Shown here in pieces: positions 34,276 through 46,421 of a DNA stretch of 64,000 nt. Origin of the DNA: Cristatella mucedo (taxonomy: Eukaryota; Bryozoa; Phylactolaemata; Cristatellidae). The position numbers were made by a program, and so were the translations under genes. Numbering within the stretch: position 1 is the first letter of the stretch; the number at the start of each line of letters is the position of its first letter. Where the stretch lies: NCBI GenBank assembly GCA_009760855.2, contig WPIO01000024.1, positions 1,481,501 through 1,545,500 on the forward strand, written 5' to 3'. The notes under the pieces were generated by a model. That model was not told where the DNA came from. It did not search any database and worked only from the letters and a program-made list of their open reading frames with translations.

Positions 34276-34428
34276 TCCTTGTGGAAGCTGTGAAATTCAG
34301 CCAGCTCCTCCAGCACACGTTCTTTCTCTGGTAGTTGAGCAGTTTGATCGACCTTGAGTTTGTCTATTAACTCCTCTAGGTCGGCGATGTAGTCATTCTC
34401 CGCCTCCAGAAGCTCAGCCAACGTATAG
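34276..34428 (-). CDS. unc-89: UNC-89-like exon 9: start of RhoGEF (DH) domain
   Basis: The acceptor is attcacctgtag and the donor is gtaagt; phase 2 in, phase 2 out. The split Arg codon joins exon 8 to YTLAELLEAENDYIADLEEL, the first conserved helix (CR1) of DH domains with the Glu and Tyr expected there, then KVDQTAQLPEKERVLEELAE and FHSFHKE. DH domains catalyse GDP release from Rho-family GTPases. CR1 looks intact, which favours a working or recently working exchange factor. Confidence 0.92.
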
Positions 34429-35089
34429 CTACAGGTGAATTATGGTCATCACTTTTCACATATTGCAAGAATGCATGGCTGTACAGAAATTCAAAAGAAT
34501 CGCTTGTTCAAGCAACTATCGCCTTCTCAATTCTAAGATTATATGCAGGGAAACACGGCTTAATGAACTAAATTGGCTGAATGGACCAAACGTTTCAACT
34601 TACATTCCCATTAGCTCTTACGCTTGTCCTGTTAAGCTATTGTAAATACCTTCCGTAATAAATATAGTAAAATTTTGATAGTAAGAAAAGGGAACGCTTT
34701 TTAAATAAGAATTTAAGTCCAACTTTAAAAGACTACATTCAAGCCCCCTAATAATAACAGAAATTAGGCGGCTGCAAAGCTACGTCTCCCAGCACATGCG
34801 AAAAAATGGCCAGCCTTTCTTCGGTCGCTTCACTGTTGGCAGCTTGAGCGGTGTTCCGCAAAACCAGTGTCAGCACCTCCTCAGCTGAGCATGGTCAAAT
34901 CTCTCTGAAATAACATACGTCCACACTCGAATGCACTCACAGAAGGGCTGGCTCTGGCAATGAGCTGCCCGACCAGCGGCTCGAAAACTGCAAGCCCTAT
35001 AAACAGCTGCAAAGAAAGATGCAACGTACGCAAGCAAGTTCGGACCTGTTCGGAGCACTCGTGACGAGCGTGACGTTCTAACTCAGCAG

Positions 35090-35365
35090 CGACAGCTATT
35101 CTCCTGCTGCCGACTATGGGGCATCATTTCTAGCCGTCCTAAGCTGCTACTTACTGGTTACTCACTACCTTAGCTACTCTCCTGACTCAGCTATGCTTCC
35201 CACTTTGTCTTTGTTGCGAGAGGTGAAGTCTGCTAGCTACCGATCTCGGACCGAAATCCGCTTAGGCTGTGAGTGCGCTGTACAAAAATCTCCTGTGTAG
35301 CACCCATATAGTCTTCGTGGCTTTGTGGAGTTACAGACGGATATACATTACATCACATTAAATCT
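35090..35365 (+). mobile_element. LINE-B 3' end
   Basis: Starts ctattctcctgctgccgact, includes the 3' UTR (cactttgtctttgttgcgag) and the terminal block (gagttacagacggatataca) with ttacat units. Confidence 0.8.
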
Positions 35366-35609
35366 TACTTTGAAACGCCGCATAGATAGCTTGAAAGATT
35401 TGGTCACAAAAAGTGAGCAGCGATATAATTATTAATAGTGTAATTCCAAGCCATTCATATGCCCCATTCACATAAATTCACTCTACCTGCGCACAAGTAC
35501 CAAACGCAAACACCAACACCTACACACATGCAATTCTCTTCATTCAGGTCTCGCTGCCTGTGCCACTAATCCTCTGCAACGGATGCCAAATTTAGCATCT
35601 GGTCATCTG

Positions 35610-36285
35610 GTCTATCATCACCGGCATGTCAGAAAAATTCACCCCTTCTAGCTGAGCTTCAGTGGCTTTCAATCAAGCGCCAGATCGTCTTCAAGATCCT
35701 CTCCTTTGCCTTTGCGGTCACTTCACTCACTTACTCCAGCCTACTTATCCGACTTCATTGTTCCTCCAGTTGTGTTCTCTCGAACCATTTTCTCTTCGGC
35801 TTCTATTCGTCTGGCCCTTTGTTGAAAGAAATTGAAATTTTGATTAGCGGACCTGCAGCTCGTAGCAAGAGTGCGAAACTCACTTCCGACTTTTCACTTC
35901 CGAACGCACTGTCCCTATCTACAGTGACTTTGGATCACTTAAGCCTCAGCTGCAGACAAGCTCTGCTGAGGTCAGCTTTCCTGCATCCGAGCGAACTTGT
36001 CTCTTCTCCGTCTGCGGTTTGATTGCTTACCTGTGCATGATTCAGTTACTAACGTTACTAAGCTGGGGCCTTACTAACCAGAGGGCTCGAGTGTCTCCTC
36101 ATTTTGTAACCATGAATGCTTGTCTGAGCATGCTACTTTTGTGCTTTTAAGAGAAATCTTAGTAGGATGTGTGCATGTCATTTACCTTTGGTTAGTGATT
36201 CTCTTGCAGCTAGTTTTAAAGTGCCTGACTAGAGATTATGTTCTCTCGGGGCGCTGAAGAAGCAGCCTACTTTTAGTAATGTTAT
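35610..36285 (+). mobile_element. LINE-A 3' half
   Basis: Landmarks: gagcttcagtggctttcaat (RT L-Q-W-L-S-I-K region), cctacttatccgacttc, 3' UTR, tail agttttaaagtgcctgac then gttctctcggggcgct. The terminal ATT run is lost. Confidence 0.7.
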
Positions 36286-37409
36286 GATGTTTTGAAAGAA
36301 CTGAGAATTTCCTTCAACAATGGGCCAAGTTACTTTTAAGTAACTACTGCACATATCCGTCGAAATAATTCGACAGGTTAAAACGACGTTGTTGTTTTCA
36401 TATAGAAATTACTAGAATTGCATGTTAGTTACAAATAGTGTTCTATATACAAAGCATGCTCATGCTAAACACAGCGACACACACATGCACACACACGAGG
36501 CTAACATGGGAAAAATACACATACTCAGTACTTCATATTCGTTCGAACAAAAATAGGACCAGGCAATTCGATCTAAATAACAAGAAAAGTGACAGTAACT
36601 AAAACTGAACATTGCATGCGAGCGAAAAGTTATTCTCTTATCTGAAAACAAAGCAAACAACTAATGAGTATGAACGTTTTCACTTGCTACCATCTCAAAA
36701 GGTACGGTTTATTTTGGCTTAGAAGATCCACAGTGCACAGAGCCAGGTCTAAGCACCGAGTCAGGCAGTCACTGCAGCCCAGAAAGTGAGACTTGCAGCT
36801 TAATCTCTGCTCGCTGTAGCACTGCGGCATTGTTGGTTGCACTGGCACTGCAGTTGCCGAAAAGGAACTCAACAGCGGAGGAACGGCTTCCTCCCTGAGC
36901 TAATTTACTGTCTGTTTACTTGAGAGGCTATAAACGAGGGAGTCCACATCCAACTATTGAGTGAACTTTCAACAGATGGATATAAACATTTGCAATCGGT
37001 TCCAAAGGTTCAGCCATCATCACACCTATGATGGTCACGTACAGAACACCTAATAAAAAAGCAAAAGCAGCTATAAAATGCAGATTTGCACTTGTGGCTG
37101 GCACTTGCACGCTGGCACTGGTCCCGTAAGAACGCATGCGTAACAATGAAGCCCCAGATGCAGAATGCTCGCTTACAGTGCTGGATCTTCTTCGGCTTTT
37201 GAAACACTTGTGGCTAACAACGGCTGTTAATATAAGCACGAAATTAGCTACGCCAACAGATATCGAGCATAGGGAAATTCAGTAACTTCTTAAAACAACA
37301 CTTTTTCCTTTTGCAAAATAAAATGAAGTGAATGATACTAGTTTCAAAGAATTTCTCCCATTAGTTAATAACTTAACTATGCATGAGATAGAGACAGACA
37401 GACAGAAAT

Positions 37410-37450
<41 letters not shown>

Positions 37451-37465
37451 GTGAGTGAGTGAGTG
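37410..37465. repeat. (GA)n(GTGA)n microsatellite
   Basis: GA run followed by five GTGA/GAGT units. Confidence 0.95.
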
Positions 37466-37584
37466 CAAACTAATTTGGGGGAGTTGGCGGCTATGTATTT
37501 TGGCAACTGATTCTATCACCCAAGTGAATAGATGACAGAAATTTACTATTGTATCTCTGCAACTTCACTAAGCGATGAGCACTA

Positions 37585-37890
37585 CATGGTTAAAAGAAAC
37601 TTAAAAACATACCTATTTAGGACAGCATTTAGTGGGTCCTTGTGATTCGTCCTCGATGTGCTTTTGCGTGCTGACACTGTTCGTGCTGCCACTAACCACA
37701 TTTGCATGCTGACCCAGTGCATGTAACCCCTAACCATGTTATTCATTGTGTTTGTTTTTCAAGCATGATTTTACTTACTATTCTATTTCGTATCACTTTG
37801 CAGCAAATGTAAAGCGCCTAGAAAGAGATTAAGTTCTCTGAGGGCGCTTTATCAAGTGCAATATTATTATTATTATTATATTATTATGGT
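37585..37890 (+). mobile_element. LINE-A 3' end, well preserved
   Basis: Begins ggttaaaagaaacttaaaaa (RT C-terminal V-K-R-N-L-K-T-Y-L-F), then the whole 3' UTR, the intact hairpin (aaagcgcctagaaagagatt, aagttctctgagggcgcttt) and the ATT run. Nearly identical in its last 130 bp to the nested copy at 5588, implying related young insertions. Confidence 0.85.
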
Positions 37891-37924
37891 TGTTATGCAT
37901 GGCAGGCTTCTGATGCATTCTTAC

Positions 37925-37985
37925 AGCTTAAGCAGCTTCGGTGAGCTATTGGTAGCCAACCGCCTTCATCTCATGCAACAGACTT
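37925..37985 (-). mobile_element. LINE-B scrap
   Basis: Plus strand cagcttaagcagcttcggtg then ggtagccaaccgccttcatc resembles the reversed family-B 3' UTR. Confidence 0.5.
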
Positions 37986-38917
37986 CTAGCATAAGTTAGC
38001 TAGATGCCTTTTTAACACCCACTAAAAGCCACATCGCTAATTTACAAGACCAACTTAGCTTAGAAGTCAGTGCAAATATCGTTCTGGTGTTGCGATCTGT
38101 TGCTTTAGAGTTTTTATGCCTTCCGTTCGCCTGCATTTAGTATGGATTCGACTGAATTAAGGCAGAAGAAATTCGCATTATTAGAGGGAATATTTCGTAA
38201 ATAGTTGTAATATATTACATGTATGCATTCTATATTAGTACGCACGTACTTTGAATAGGCACAGTGTGCGTGGAACGCGCTACGCTTATTTAAAAATGCA
38301 GTCATACTCGTAAAACGTGAATGGTGGGATTACATATTAATTGACGTCAGAAAGCCTTAAATAGTTGCAAACTATTTAAGACTAAGCTTGTATGAAAAAC
38401 GGGGATCATCTCATGTCTTTTAAAATGCTCTCGGATTAGATGTGTGATTAATTTACGCATGAATACATGGATGCGCTGAAATTATATGGCGGATCACACT
38501 GAGGACTCAGCTTATTTGTAAACCAATTTATCATAGATGAAATATTCCAAGCCTGAATATTTTCTAGCGCCGTAACAAAAAGGGCGAAAGACAAAAAGAG
38601 CGAAGTTCTAACGATTCAGTTCTCACAGCAAATGCGCACAAAAAAGCGAGAAACTATTGTTTTTAAATATACGATATAATTGATTTAACTGACTTTCTGT
38701 CTTCTAAATAGATCACTAGTATACCAAAAAGAAACAATTATTGTATTTTACGGATGATGTAGAAGTGAGAATAGTATGTCCATTTTCGCCAAATATTAAT
38801 ATTTCAATTGGTTGAGCAAATAAAATAATGGAGATCGTAGATAAATCTGTAGGCAACGGTTGTAACGGTTAACCTAAATCGCAACTCAATGTTAAAGTTA
38901 GAAAATTAAACAGAATA

Positions 38918-38993
38918 TTGAGAGAGATTGAGTTCTCTGAGAGTGCTATATCAAGTGTATTATTCTAATAATATTATTATTAGTATTATAACT
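38918..38993 (+). mobile_element. Solo LINE-A 3' tail
   Basis: gagagagattgagttctctg then gagtgctatatcaagtgtat and ATT units. Confidence 0.7.
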
Positions 38994-39751
38994 GTGCCGA
39001 ATGAGAATACTTCACACTGATTGGATGAAAATTAATTTATAATTAGCATGTAATATGATATGGTGCTAATATTAAAAATTGTTGATTCTGCTTGAAATTG
39101 AAAAATACTGTCAACTTTTTTCTGATTTTAGTGGTACGTAGTATTTATTTTCTCCAATAAAAAACTAATTATGAATATCTATTTAGACCAGCATTCCTTA
39201 AAATTATTTTTGTACTTTGACCTGTGAGCTTATGTCGAGTTACAATATTTTCAAAATTATCGAGCGCACCAAATAATATCATAATCTATCGTGGAAAATC
39301 AGTCCTGCCGACAGATGCCTTTCATGATGGCACAGAATCAATTTTCTGAATTTAAAGACTAAAATCCAAGTTCGTTCACATTCTTGGCATGCTGAACGCA
39401 GCAGTTTCAAAATGGAGTGCGAAAAGAGGCCGTCTGCCGCGACACTGAATGCTGAAAAAGAATTCTGCCTTTTGCGGGAACGATCGGATAGTACGCTGTG
39501 ACACACAAGCGCCAACAAAATGAGGCAAAGGCACTGTCCCAAGTACTGTATGCTCGGATAGTACAACAGTAGTGGTAGAGAGTGTGGATTTACGTTGAAT
39601 GGGGCTTTTTCTGAGCTGATGTTTAGCGAGAAAGAGGCCAGTCAAATAAGACCTGAGCAAACAGACGTTTTGCTTTTACTTTTACGTTACAAGTGGTTTT
39701 TTTAAGCATATTGCTCTTGTTTGGAATGCATGTCGGAAATACAATTCTTAC

Positions 39752-40032
39752 CGCCGCTTGACGGAAGCTTCAGTTTGCTTGTCCGTTATCTGAATAATAT
39801 CTTCTCTGAAAACTTCGCGGGTGGAGCGTCGATCCACGTGGCCAACTCCGTCCTTCACCTCTAGATAGCTAGCCGGCATCATTCCGACTCTAGACCCATT
39901 GGTCTTAGTAGGCTTTGTGCGGACCAGCCAAGAAATTGGATTACTTCGGTCGATGACTTCCAAAAACTGGCCTTCACAAATCTTAAGTTCCTCTGACTCA
40001 TAATCAGCGACGGCAACAAAGACGGGGTAGAC
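39752..40032 (-). CDS. unc-89: UNC-89-like exon 8: second SH3 domain plus link to DH
   Basis: The acceptor is attggtgctttgcag; an alternative one 18 nt upstream (exon start 40050) would add AIGALQ in frame. The donor is gtaaga; phase 0 in, phase 2 out. It starts VYPVFVAVADYESEEL (ALYDY equivalent VADYES), then EGQFLEVIDR, SWLVRTK and MMPASYLEV, a complete SH3 domain. It continues DRRSTREVFRED to ASVKRR, the segment that in UNC-89 joins SH3 to DH. This is the most UNC-89-like exon in the window. The SH3 may act on the neighbouring GEF module or bind proline-rich sarcomere proteins. Confidence 0.93.
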
Positions 40033-40309
40033 CTGCAAAGCACCAATAGCCTGCAAGCGGGCGGCGAAATACGAACCACGAACCAGCTTTGCTGCAGCAG
40101 CACCTTAATTAACCACGTCCAAATTCTTCTTGAAATGTTACATGGTTAAAAGTGTGCAGACTTGACCGCAGAGCTGAGGGAACATCTAGCTATAGGTAAC
40201 TTGGTAATACGCACCCGCTCACAGTTCAGTGGCTAAAGGAAACTTAATGACCGTCCTCACCGATTAAGTGGATTAGGCTCTACACTTCTTGAAAGGCACT
40301 ATTACCTTG

Positions 40310-40440
40310 GGTTGTCGCCTAAGGATAACGTGCCCCACTTTCCACCCACCAGTGGTCGTGAGTTCAAATCCTGCAGCAGATCACTTTGCTTCTGCAAACG
40401 GCACGAAGACCACGAAGACTCGACTCGACGACCGCTAAGC
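40310..40440 (+). mobile_element. Diverged SINE-1-like element
   Basis: Has a clear B box (gtcgtgagttcaaatcctgc) and a following agatcactttgcttctgcaa resembling the SINE-1 body, but the 3' part differs. Could be a related subfamily. Confidence 0.5.
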
Positions 40441-40609
40441 AAATGAATGAAGCTTTCGAATCAACCAAAATTTACTTTTAATAGTCCTGCTCATTGTTCT
40501 TAGGTTGGTTTTGTTGTCATTCAATTTGAGAAGTCTATCTGTCATTCAATATCTCATGTCGGAAATTCAAGCTGCGAAGGATTTTAGATAATTTGAGGCG
40601 CTTGAAGGT

Positions 40610-41130
40610 GAAGGAGAGATTCAATTACTGGTAGAGTTGAGTACCGTCTGCATACAAATAAAAGTCCAGCTTGGCGAAGAGCTGTCCAGAAGATTGTCTG
40701 TAAATTGTGAAAAGAACGGGATCTACAACTGGTACCTTAGTACCTTACCCCATACTTCAAAGGTTGACCGAATGACCCCGGGCAGTTGAAACCTACATTC
40801 TGAAATCTCTAATGCGTGTAAGATCTAAATCGTTGCGGTGCAATGTCAGTGATGCCTAGGCGAAACGATAAGTGCTCAAGAAGGACTTGCTGATCGACTG
40901 TATCAAAAATATTGCGGGAGATCAAGCAGAACTATGTGAGAAACCCTACCTACGTAAGTCTACATTCCTAAATTGTATATTAACGTAAGCGCTTAGCTGC
41001 TTCGCAAATATTCTCTCGAGTGACTTTGATCGGAAAGGCAGAAGGGAAACTGAATAGAAGTTATGTTCCTTGTTTGGGATTGACTTGTTAATGAGTGACC
41101 TCTAAAAGGGAGTTAGAGACAAAGCTGAGT
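40610..41130 (-). mobile_element. LINE RT palm fragment
   Basis: The minus strand near 40910 reads FDTVDQQVLLEHL, the first RT catalytic motif region, and near 40640 has landmarks for the FYADD region (ctgcatacaaataaaagtcc on the plus strand gives D-F-Y-L-Y-A-D). Heavily mutated. Confidence 0.7.
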
Positions 41131-41569
41131 CTAAGGACATATATGTATTTAATATGCAGTCATGGTGGCCAATAGCAAATCTATGCATCTGAAAATAAGT
41201 TCAGTGGGCATGCGATCAGGAGCAATTCTTCTCGGACGATCTTGAAGACGAAATCGGCAGGGGTGAACTTGAACACATAGATAGAGAAGGCGGGTAGAGA
41301 AGGAAAATAGCGGACAGGGATAGAGAAGAAGAGCTTGAAAAGGAGAGCGGAAGTATTTTGGAGTGGGAATAGTGATAGAGGTAGATGAAGATAGATAAAC
41401 AACAGTGTGGACAGATTCTCTACCAAAAGCTGTATTTTTTGAAAAAAATTTAACAAACCGACTTGTTACAATGCCGCGAGGATCGGCACGTATTCTACAA
41501 ACATGGGAAGGGTTGAAGGTGTTCTCGATATAGCTAAGGTTGACATTGTATTGTTGTGTATTTTTTTAT

Positions 41570-41690
41570 TGTATTGTATCTCCGTCTGTAACTCCACAAA
41601 GTCATAAAGATCATGTGGGTGTTACGCAGGAGAGTTTTGTATAGCGCACTCACAGCCTAAGCGGCTTTCGGTACGCATTGGCCTTTTGGG
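41570..41690 (-). mobile_element. LINE-B 3' end
   Basis: Reverse copy: tgtatctccgtctgtaactc, gggtgttacgcaggagagtt, then cctaagcggctttcggtacg. Confidence 0.85.
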
Positions 41691-42061
41691 GTTGTGCATC
41701 TATGATCCAGCTAATGTTCTTATAGAATCTAGACTTGGCCTTAAATAGGGCGGATTGGTGTGGCCCTGTAAAAGTTGTCACGTGCCAGCCGAGAACCAGT
41801 CAATCATAAGAGCTGCTTGCTTTTCAATGCGTACGCTTAGCTATCCAATCTAACGTATCGTCTGCATTAGGGTATCCGAGCGAGCGAGCTTAGTTGAGGT
41901 GAACCATGGCTATTTTTATGATTTAGCACTTCATCACGAGGACAGGTCGAATGGGGGATTGAGTAGAAGGGGAGAGGCCACTATTTGAATTCGGACAGCT
42001 TCGATGTCAATGGTCAAATGTTTCAGGATTCACAGCCGATATTTACAACCGATGCGGACAC

Positions 42062-42155
42062 ATAATCATAATAATAATAATAATAGTAATACATTTTTGT
42101 AGCACCATCGAAGAACATAAAATCTTTTAGGCACTTTGAATATGCTGTTAAGGAA
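42062..42155 (-). mobile_element. Solo LINE-A 3' tail
   Basis: (ATA)n at 42067-42092 followed by a degraded reverse tail (tagcaccatcgaagaacata, ttaggcacttt). Confidence 0.7.
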
Positions 42156-42744
42156 GACATATACAGTCATGAAAACGAGATGCGAATGTACTTAAATGTG
42201 CAGAATTGAGTGATTATAAGAGTAGACAGCATACAATCGTAGTAGAATATTTTATCAAGAGCACGACCTTCAACGCGAGTAAGGGCATGCTCATGAGCCA
42301 AGAAAAAGGAAGGATTCGGTGAAGCTAATTAATTCGGTGCACTGGGGTGGATTTGGTTAGAAAAAAGAATGAAAGGTCGCCTAATATAAAAATGGGACGA
42401 TTACTGTGGCACATATTAGCCTTGAAGTGTGAAAAATTATTTTGTAGCAAGTATTGGTAAGCGATGAGAGGAACGCTAACACTATTGGCAGCCTACTGTA
42501 AAACTCGAAATAGCACCCAAAGCTCTCCGGACGATGAGAAATGCTTAAGAGACACGCGGTACGTACAAATGCTTGCATAGTGTTCGACTATTGCGTCACC
42601 AATCAGGAATGTCAGCACGCGATTTCTTGGATTTGGTAATGCGCCCAAACTTGCACAGCCTCGGAAATTGCACTCGTACGTTTATATGAAACCGTTTGTT
42701 ATGCACGTGCTTACATTTGATTTCGCGGTAAGCACAGCATTTCT

Positions 42745-43000
42745 GTCTGAGATTCACTGATCCTCTATCAAGCATCAAATAAATCTTAACATACTCAGTC
42801 TGGCTTATAGATCGCTTCACTCGCTTGCACAAGCCTCCCCGGCCGACCGTCTTGCTCTTCCGTGTGATCTCGCACCAACTCACTGCCAGTTGTGTCGCCA
42901 TCTCTGTCACTTAATCTAAATCTTTTTGTGATCGGGTCTTCAGCTCGTATACACCGATAGTCCGGAACTCGCTTCTGGCTTCTGCCACCGTCGGCATTGC
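42745..43000 (+). mobile_element. LINE-A RT C-terminal fragment
   Basis: Landmarks: cactgatcctctatcaagca, atcgcttcactcgcttgcac and ggtcttcagctcgtatacac. Decayed and without a tail. Confidence 0.6.
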
Positions 43001-43815
43001 CTGCGTGTCATTTGAGTCACAGATAAAGATTCGTGGCTTACCCAGCAAGTAAGCGCGGATGGTGAGCAAGCAAACGAATATAATAGAAGTATAATAGAAC
43101 AATTACGCTTGCAAGTAGAAACTGATAGGCCAACGAGCCTGAAGTCAAATTTTATGGAAAGGGGTCAAAGTCAAACCTCGAACCTCGAAGTCACAGAGAG
43201 AAGAGTGTGTGTGACTTAGCTGAGACGCTTTTTACAAAAACGGATAAACGCTGAAACACAGCACTGCACGAAGTCTTGTAATCATGGGAGAATATTGGTG
43301 CATCATTTAAAAATAAATCAAAGGTCTAGACGTGGAAGTTGCAGAGAGTGCTAACTTTGCCTTCAGTCCGTGCTATGTGTGTTGTCTGCAATATTGCCGT
43401 CGCCGAAAAACCTATTCAATCGTATATTCAAATCCTGATTTGCATAAGAATGCAAGAAAGACATGATGTTTCTAATTGACAAATATGTCTCGACATCGCC
43501 TTCTTGTCGTTCTCAGAGCCTTTTGACTACGTAGTTTTCAAGGCGTACTGGAAGCCACGTACGTATCTTGCAGGAGGAACCATTAGTCTTCCGTTAGTGT
43601 AGTGCAAGTTTTTGGGCCTGTATATTTGAATTCGCTGCTGCGTCTGATCTATGGATGACACCCTTACTTTCTACTCTAAGTAGGCACTCATGCACACACT
43701 CGCATATCATTGCTCACACTATATGGCTCAAGTGCCCTAGCAATCTCGTTTTAGGCACATAGGTAGCCGCTTAAGTCATTAATACCCCAAAGGTCACTGC
43801 TGTACCACTACAGGC

Positions 43816-43998
43816 ATGTCGTGCTGCTCGTCCTCAGCCAAAAAACCTATCTGGGGAAAAACTTGTTTCAACTCGGATTCGAGGTATTTTACTCGATCTC
43901 ATTCGGGGCATGAGTATCAACGAATTACGAACGAACTTCGAGGAATTTTGGAAAGCGATGAGATAGAAAATGACGAAGAGCTTCGGGAATGGATGTGA
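43816..43998 (+). other. Unassigned 60-codon open frame before the minisatellite
   Basis: Starts MSCCSSSAKKPIWGKTCF and ends ESDEIENDEELREWM at a stop two bases before the repeat array. The acidic end looks protein-like, but there is no domain, no neighbouring exon and no visible promoter. Equally likely to be chance. Confidence 0.2.
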
Positions 43999-44000
43999 TT

Positions 44001-44630
44001 GAGATTTATGATAATCATAGCATCAATATTGAGATTTATGATAATCATAGCATCAATATTGAGATTTATGATAATCATAGCATCAATATTGAGATTTATG
44101 ATAATCATAGCATCAATATTGAGATTTATGATAATCATAGCATCAATATTGAGATTTATGATAATCATAGCATCAATATTGAGATTTGTGATAATCATAG
44201 CATCAATATTGAGATTTATGATAATCATAGCATCAATATTGAGATTTGTGATAATCATAGCATCAATATTGAGATTTATGATAATCATAGCATCAATATT
44301 GAGATTTGTGATAATCATAGCATCAATATTGAGATTTATGATAATCATAGCATCAATATTGAGATTTATGATAATCATAGCATCAATATTGAGATTTGTG
44401 ATAATCATAGCATCAATATTGAGATTTATGATAATCATAGCATCAATATTGAGATTTATGATAATCATAGCATCAATATTGAGATTTATGATAATCATAG
44501 CATCAATATTGAGATTTGTGATAATCATAGCATCAATATTGAGATTTATGATAATCATAGCATCAATATTGAGATTTATGATAATCATAGCATCAATATT
44601 GAGATTTATGATAATCATAGCATCAATACT
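44001..44630. repeat. 30-bp minisatellite, 21 tandem units
   Basis: Unit gagatttatg-ataatcatag-catcaatatt, repeated 21 times head to tail with no indels. The only internal change is an A-to-G at base 8 in units 7, 9, 11, 14 and 18; the last unit ends catcaatact. Because the unit is a multiple of three, two plus frames and one minus frame stay open throughout. The near-zero divergence implies recent expansion or homogenisation, and length variation between individuals is likely. Confidence 0.97.
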
Positions 44631-44769
44631 TCTTTACCGAGATTTATTATTAATTTCTTAGCAGACGAACTTCTTACATGGGCAAGTGTTACTTACAACT
44701 GTTTTCATGAAAACACATAATAGCCAGCCGGCAGTGCCGGACAACTGATAACCTCCCGAGTCAATTATA

Positions 44770-46421
44770 GTAACAATATTATTAAGTTGCTTGCATAAAG
44801 CCATATGAGAATGAAATCTCTATCCAGGTGCTTTGAAATTCGCTGAGAGAGAAGCAATAACCAAGGATTAATGACAAAGCATAGTGGAACGCTGAGATGA
44901 GCGTATAAAAGCACGAAAGATGACACTCGGGGACATCGGCAAGTGAGACACGGTGTTAAGTGACACGCACTGAATCTTGCTAAGGTGAGCACACTAAGCA
45001 CGTAGTTACACAGCCACAAGTTAACTTAGGGGGACGGGAAAGGTAAGCAGATCTGATGTTACTGTTGCTGAGACTTAAATTATGCATAGCCAATTCAGAT
45101 CATTGCAGAAGCCTGAAGCGATTTCTAGGATTTCGGTACATGTGAACTGAAGGAATGATCATTAAAAGATTTCAATTTAGTTCAAGGAGTGGCGAGACTG
45201 CTGGAAGCTAATGCATAGGTGTGTGCGAGAGAGCACACCGCTGGAGCCAAGAGCTTAGACAGGTGCTTAGACACGAGACAGTGCACGAGCTTAGACAGGT
45301 AGGCTGGTGCAAGTGAGTGCAGCGACCTGTAAGCCAGAGAGGGGACCTCAATTCGATGTTGGTTCGATGCTCGATCGAGTGCCAGTGAATCTTAAATAGA
45401 AGGGACGTGATCATATAGATGATGATGATATAGCTGATGAGGACCAACCAGACGAGCTGCTGAGTTTTACAATCGACTAAGAGCGCTGGCCGGGAGCGAA
45501 GATTAAAGAGATTTGCAGTAGTCTATACGCGATGACACAAACATGGGAATTAGCTTGGCTGCCGCACTCGTGTCTAAGCAAGCCCCGAGTTTGGCCATGT
45601 TCCTCTGGTGAAAGCCGGCCGACTTGACAATGTAGGCAATGTCCGATGACAAGTCGTTTTTAAAACAGCATGCCAGAATTATGGGCAGGCGTCACGGGGG
45701 GATGTTAGATGAACCAACCTTGAGAGTGGTGTCTTACAGTTTGAAGGTGTCACTAGGCTTGCTCACAACTGCTATGTCGGTCTTACCTTCACTGCGCTTA
45801 GCTTTAGAAAGTTAGTGGCTATCCGAGTGCGAGATATCGTCAATACACGTTGCAAGGAAATTAGGTGACGAGTCGGACTCAGAGCAAGGCTGAGAAGGGT
45901 CGAATGATAAGTCGATGGCAGTGTCTGCGACATGGAAATTAAAGACGATACTGTTTTTGGCGATTACATCGGCTAGAGGGAGAGTATATATAGTGAAAAA
46001 GAAGGATCTTAGAACAAATCCTGAGCTTACTGTAATGGCTCCCGGATGACGGACAGGCATTTAAATCAACACTTTGATATATCTCACTGAGTCAAAACCT
46101 AGTCCAAGTGAACAGTGTGCGAGTGATACATAGGCCTGTCGAGAGGTGATACTGAAGGATCTGGTGGTCCGCTGTGTTAAATACTTTGGAGAGATACAGG
46201 AAAACTAACAGAGGAGCCCTAGCCGATCAGCAATGCTCCGAAGGTCATTGTCAGCCCAAAGCGGGTAGTTTTTTGTAAAACGGGAAGCCTTAAGTCTCAA
46301 TTCGACCTTTCTATCAAGATTTGAGGAATTCATTCAATCATTTAGCTGCTGGCACACCGCTCGTACAATTGTCTTAGATCAGAATTGAGAAAGGAAGTCT
46401 GGACAAAAGCTGAGCCTAGAT
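44770..46421 (-). mobile_element. Longest LINE-A copy (RT palm to tail)
   Basis: The minus strand runs from an RT motif near 46200 (FLYLSKVFNTADHQILQYHL), through FTIYTLPLADVIAKNSIVF, NFHVADTAIDLSFDPSQP and NFLATCIDDISHSD, to a reverse tail at 44770-44835 (caatattatt, gagaatgaaatctctatcca). About 1.6 kb, with many stops. FYADD is changed to FHVAD, so it is dead. It begins about 140 bp from the minisatellite. Confidence 0.8.

Larger units (their letters stand above)
34429..39751 (-). other. Intron between exons 8 and 9
   Basis: Contains LINE-B 35090-35365, LINE-A 35610-36285, 37585-37890 and 38918-38993, a GA/GTGA tract 37410-37465, and a LINE-B scrap 37925-37985. Nothing recognised in 34440-35080, 36300-37400, 38000-38910 or 39000-39750. 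Confidence 0.65.

Noticed and set aside
44001-44630. CRISPR-like array
   Set aside because: Units are contiguous 30-bp copies with no unique spacers; it is a minisatellite in an animal intron.
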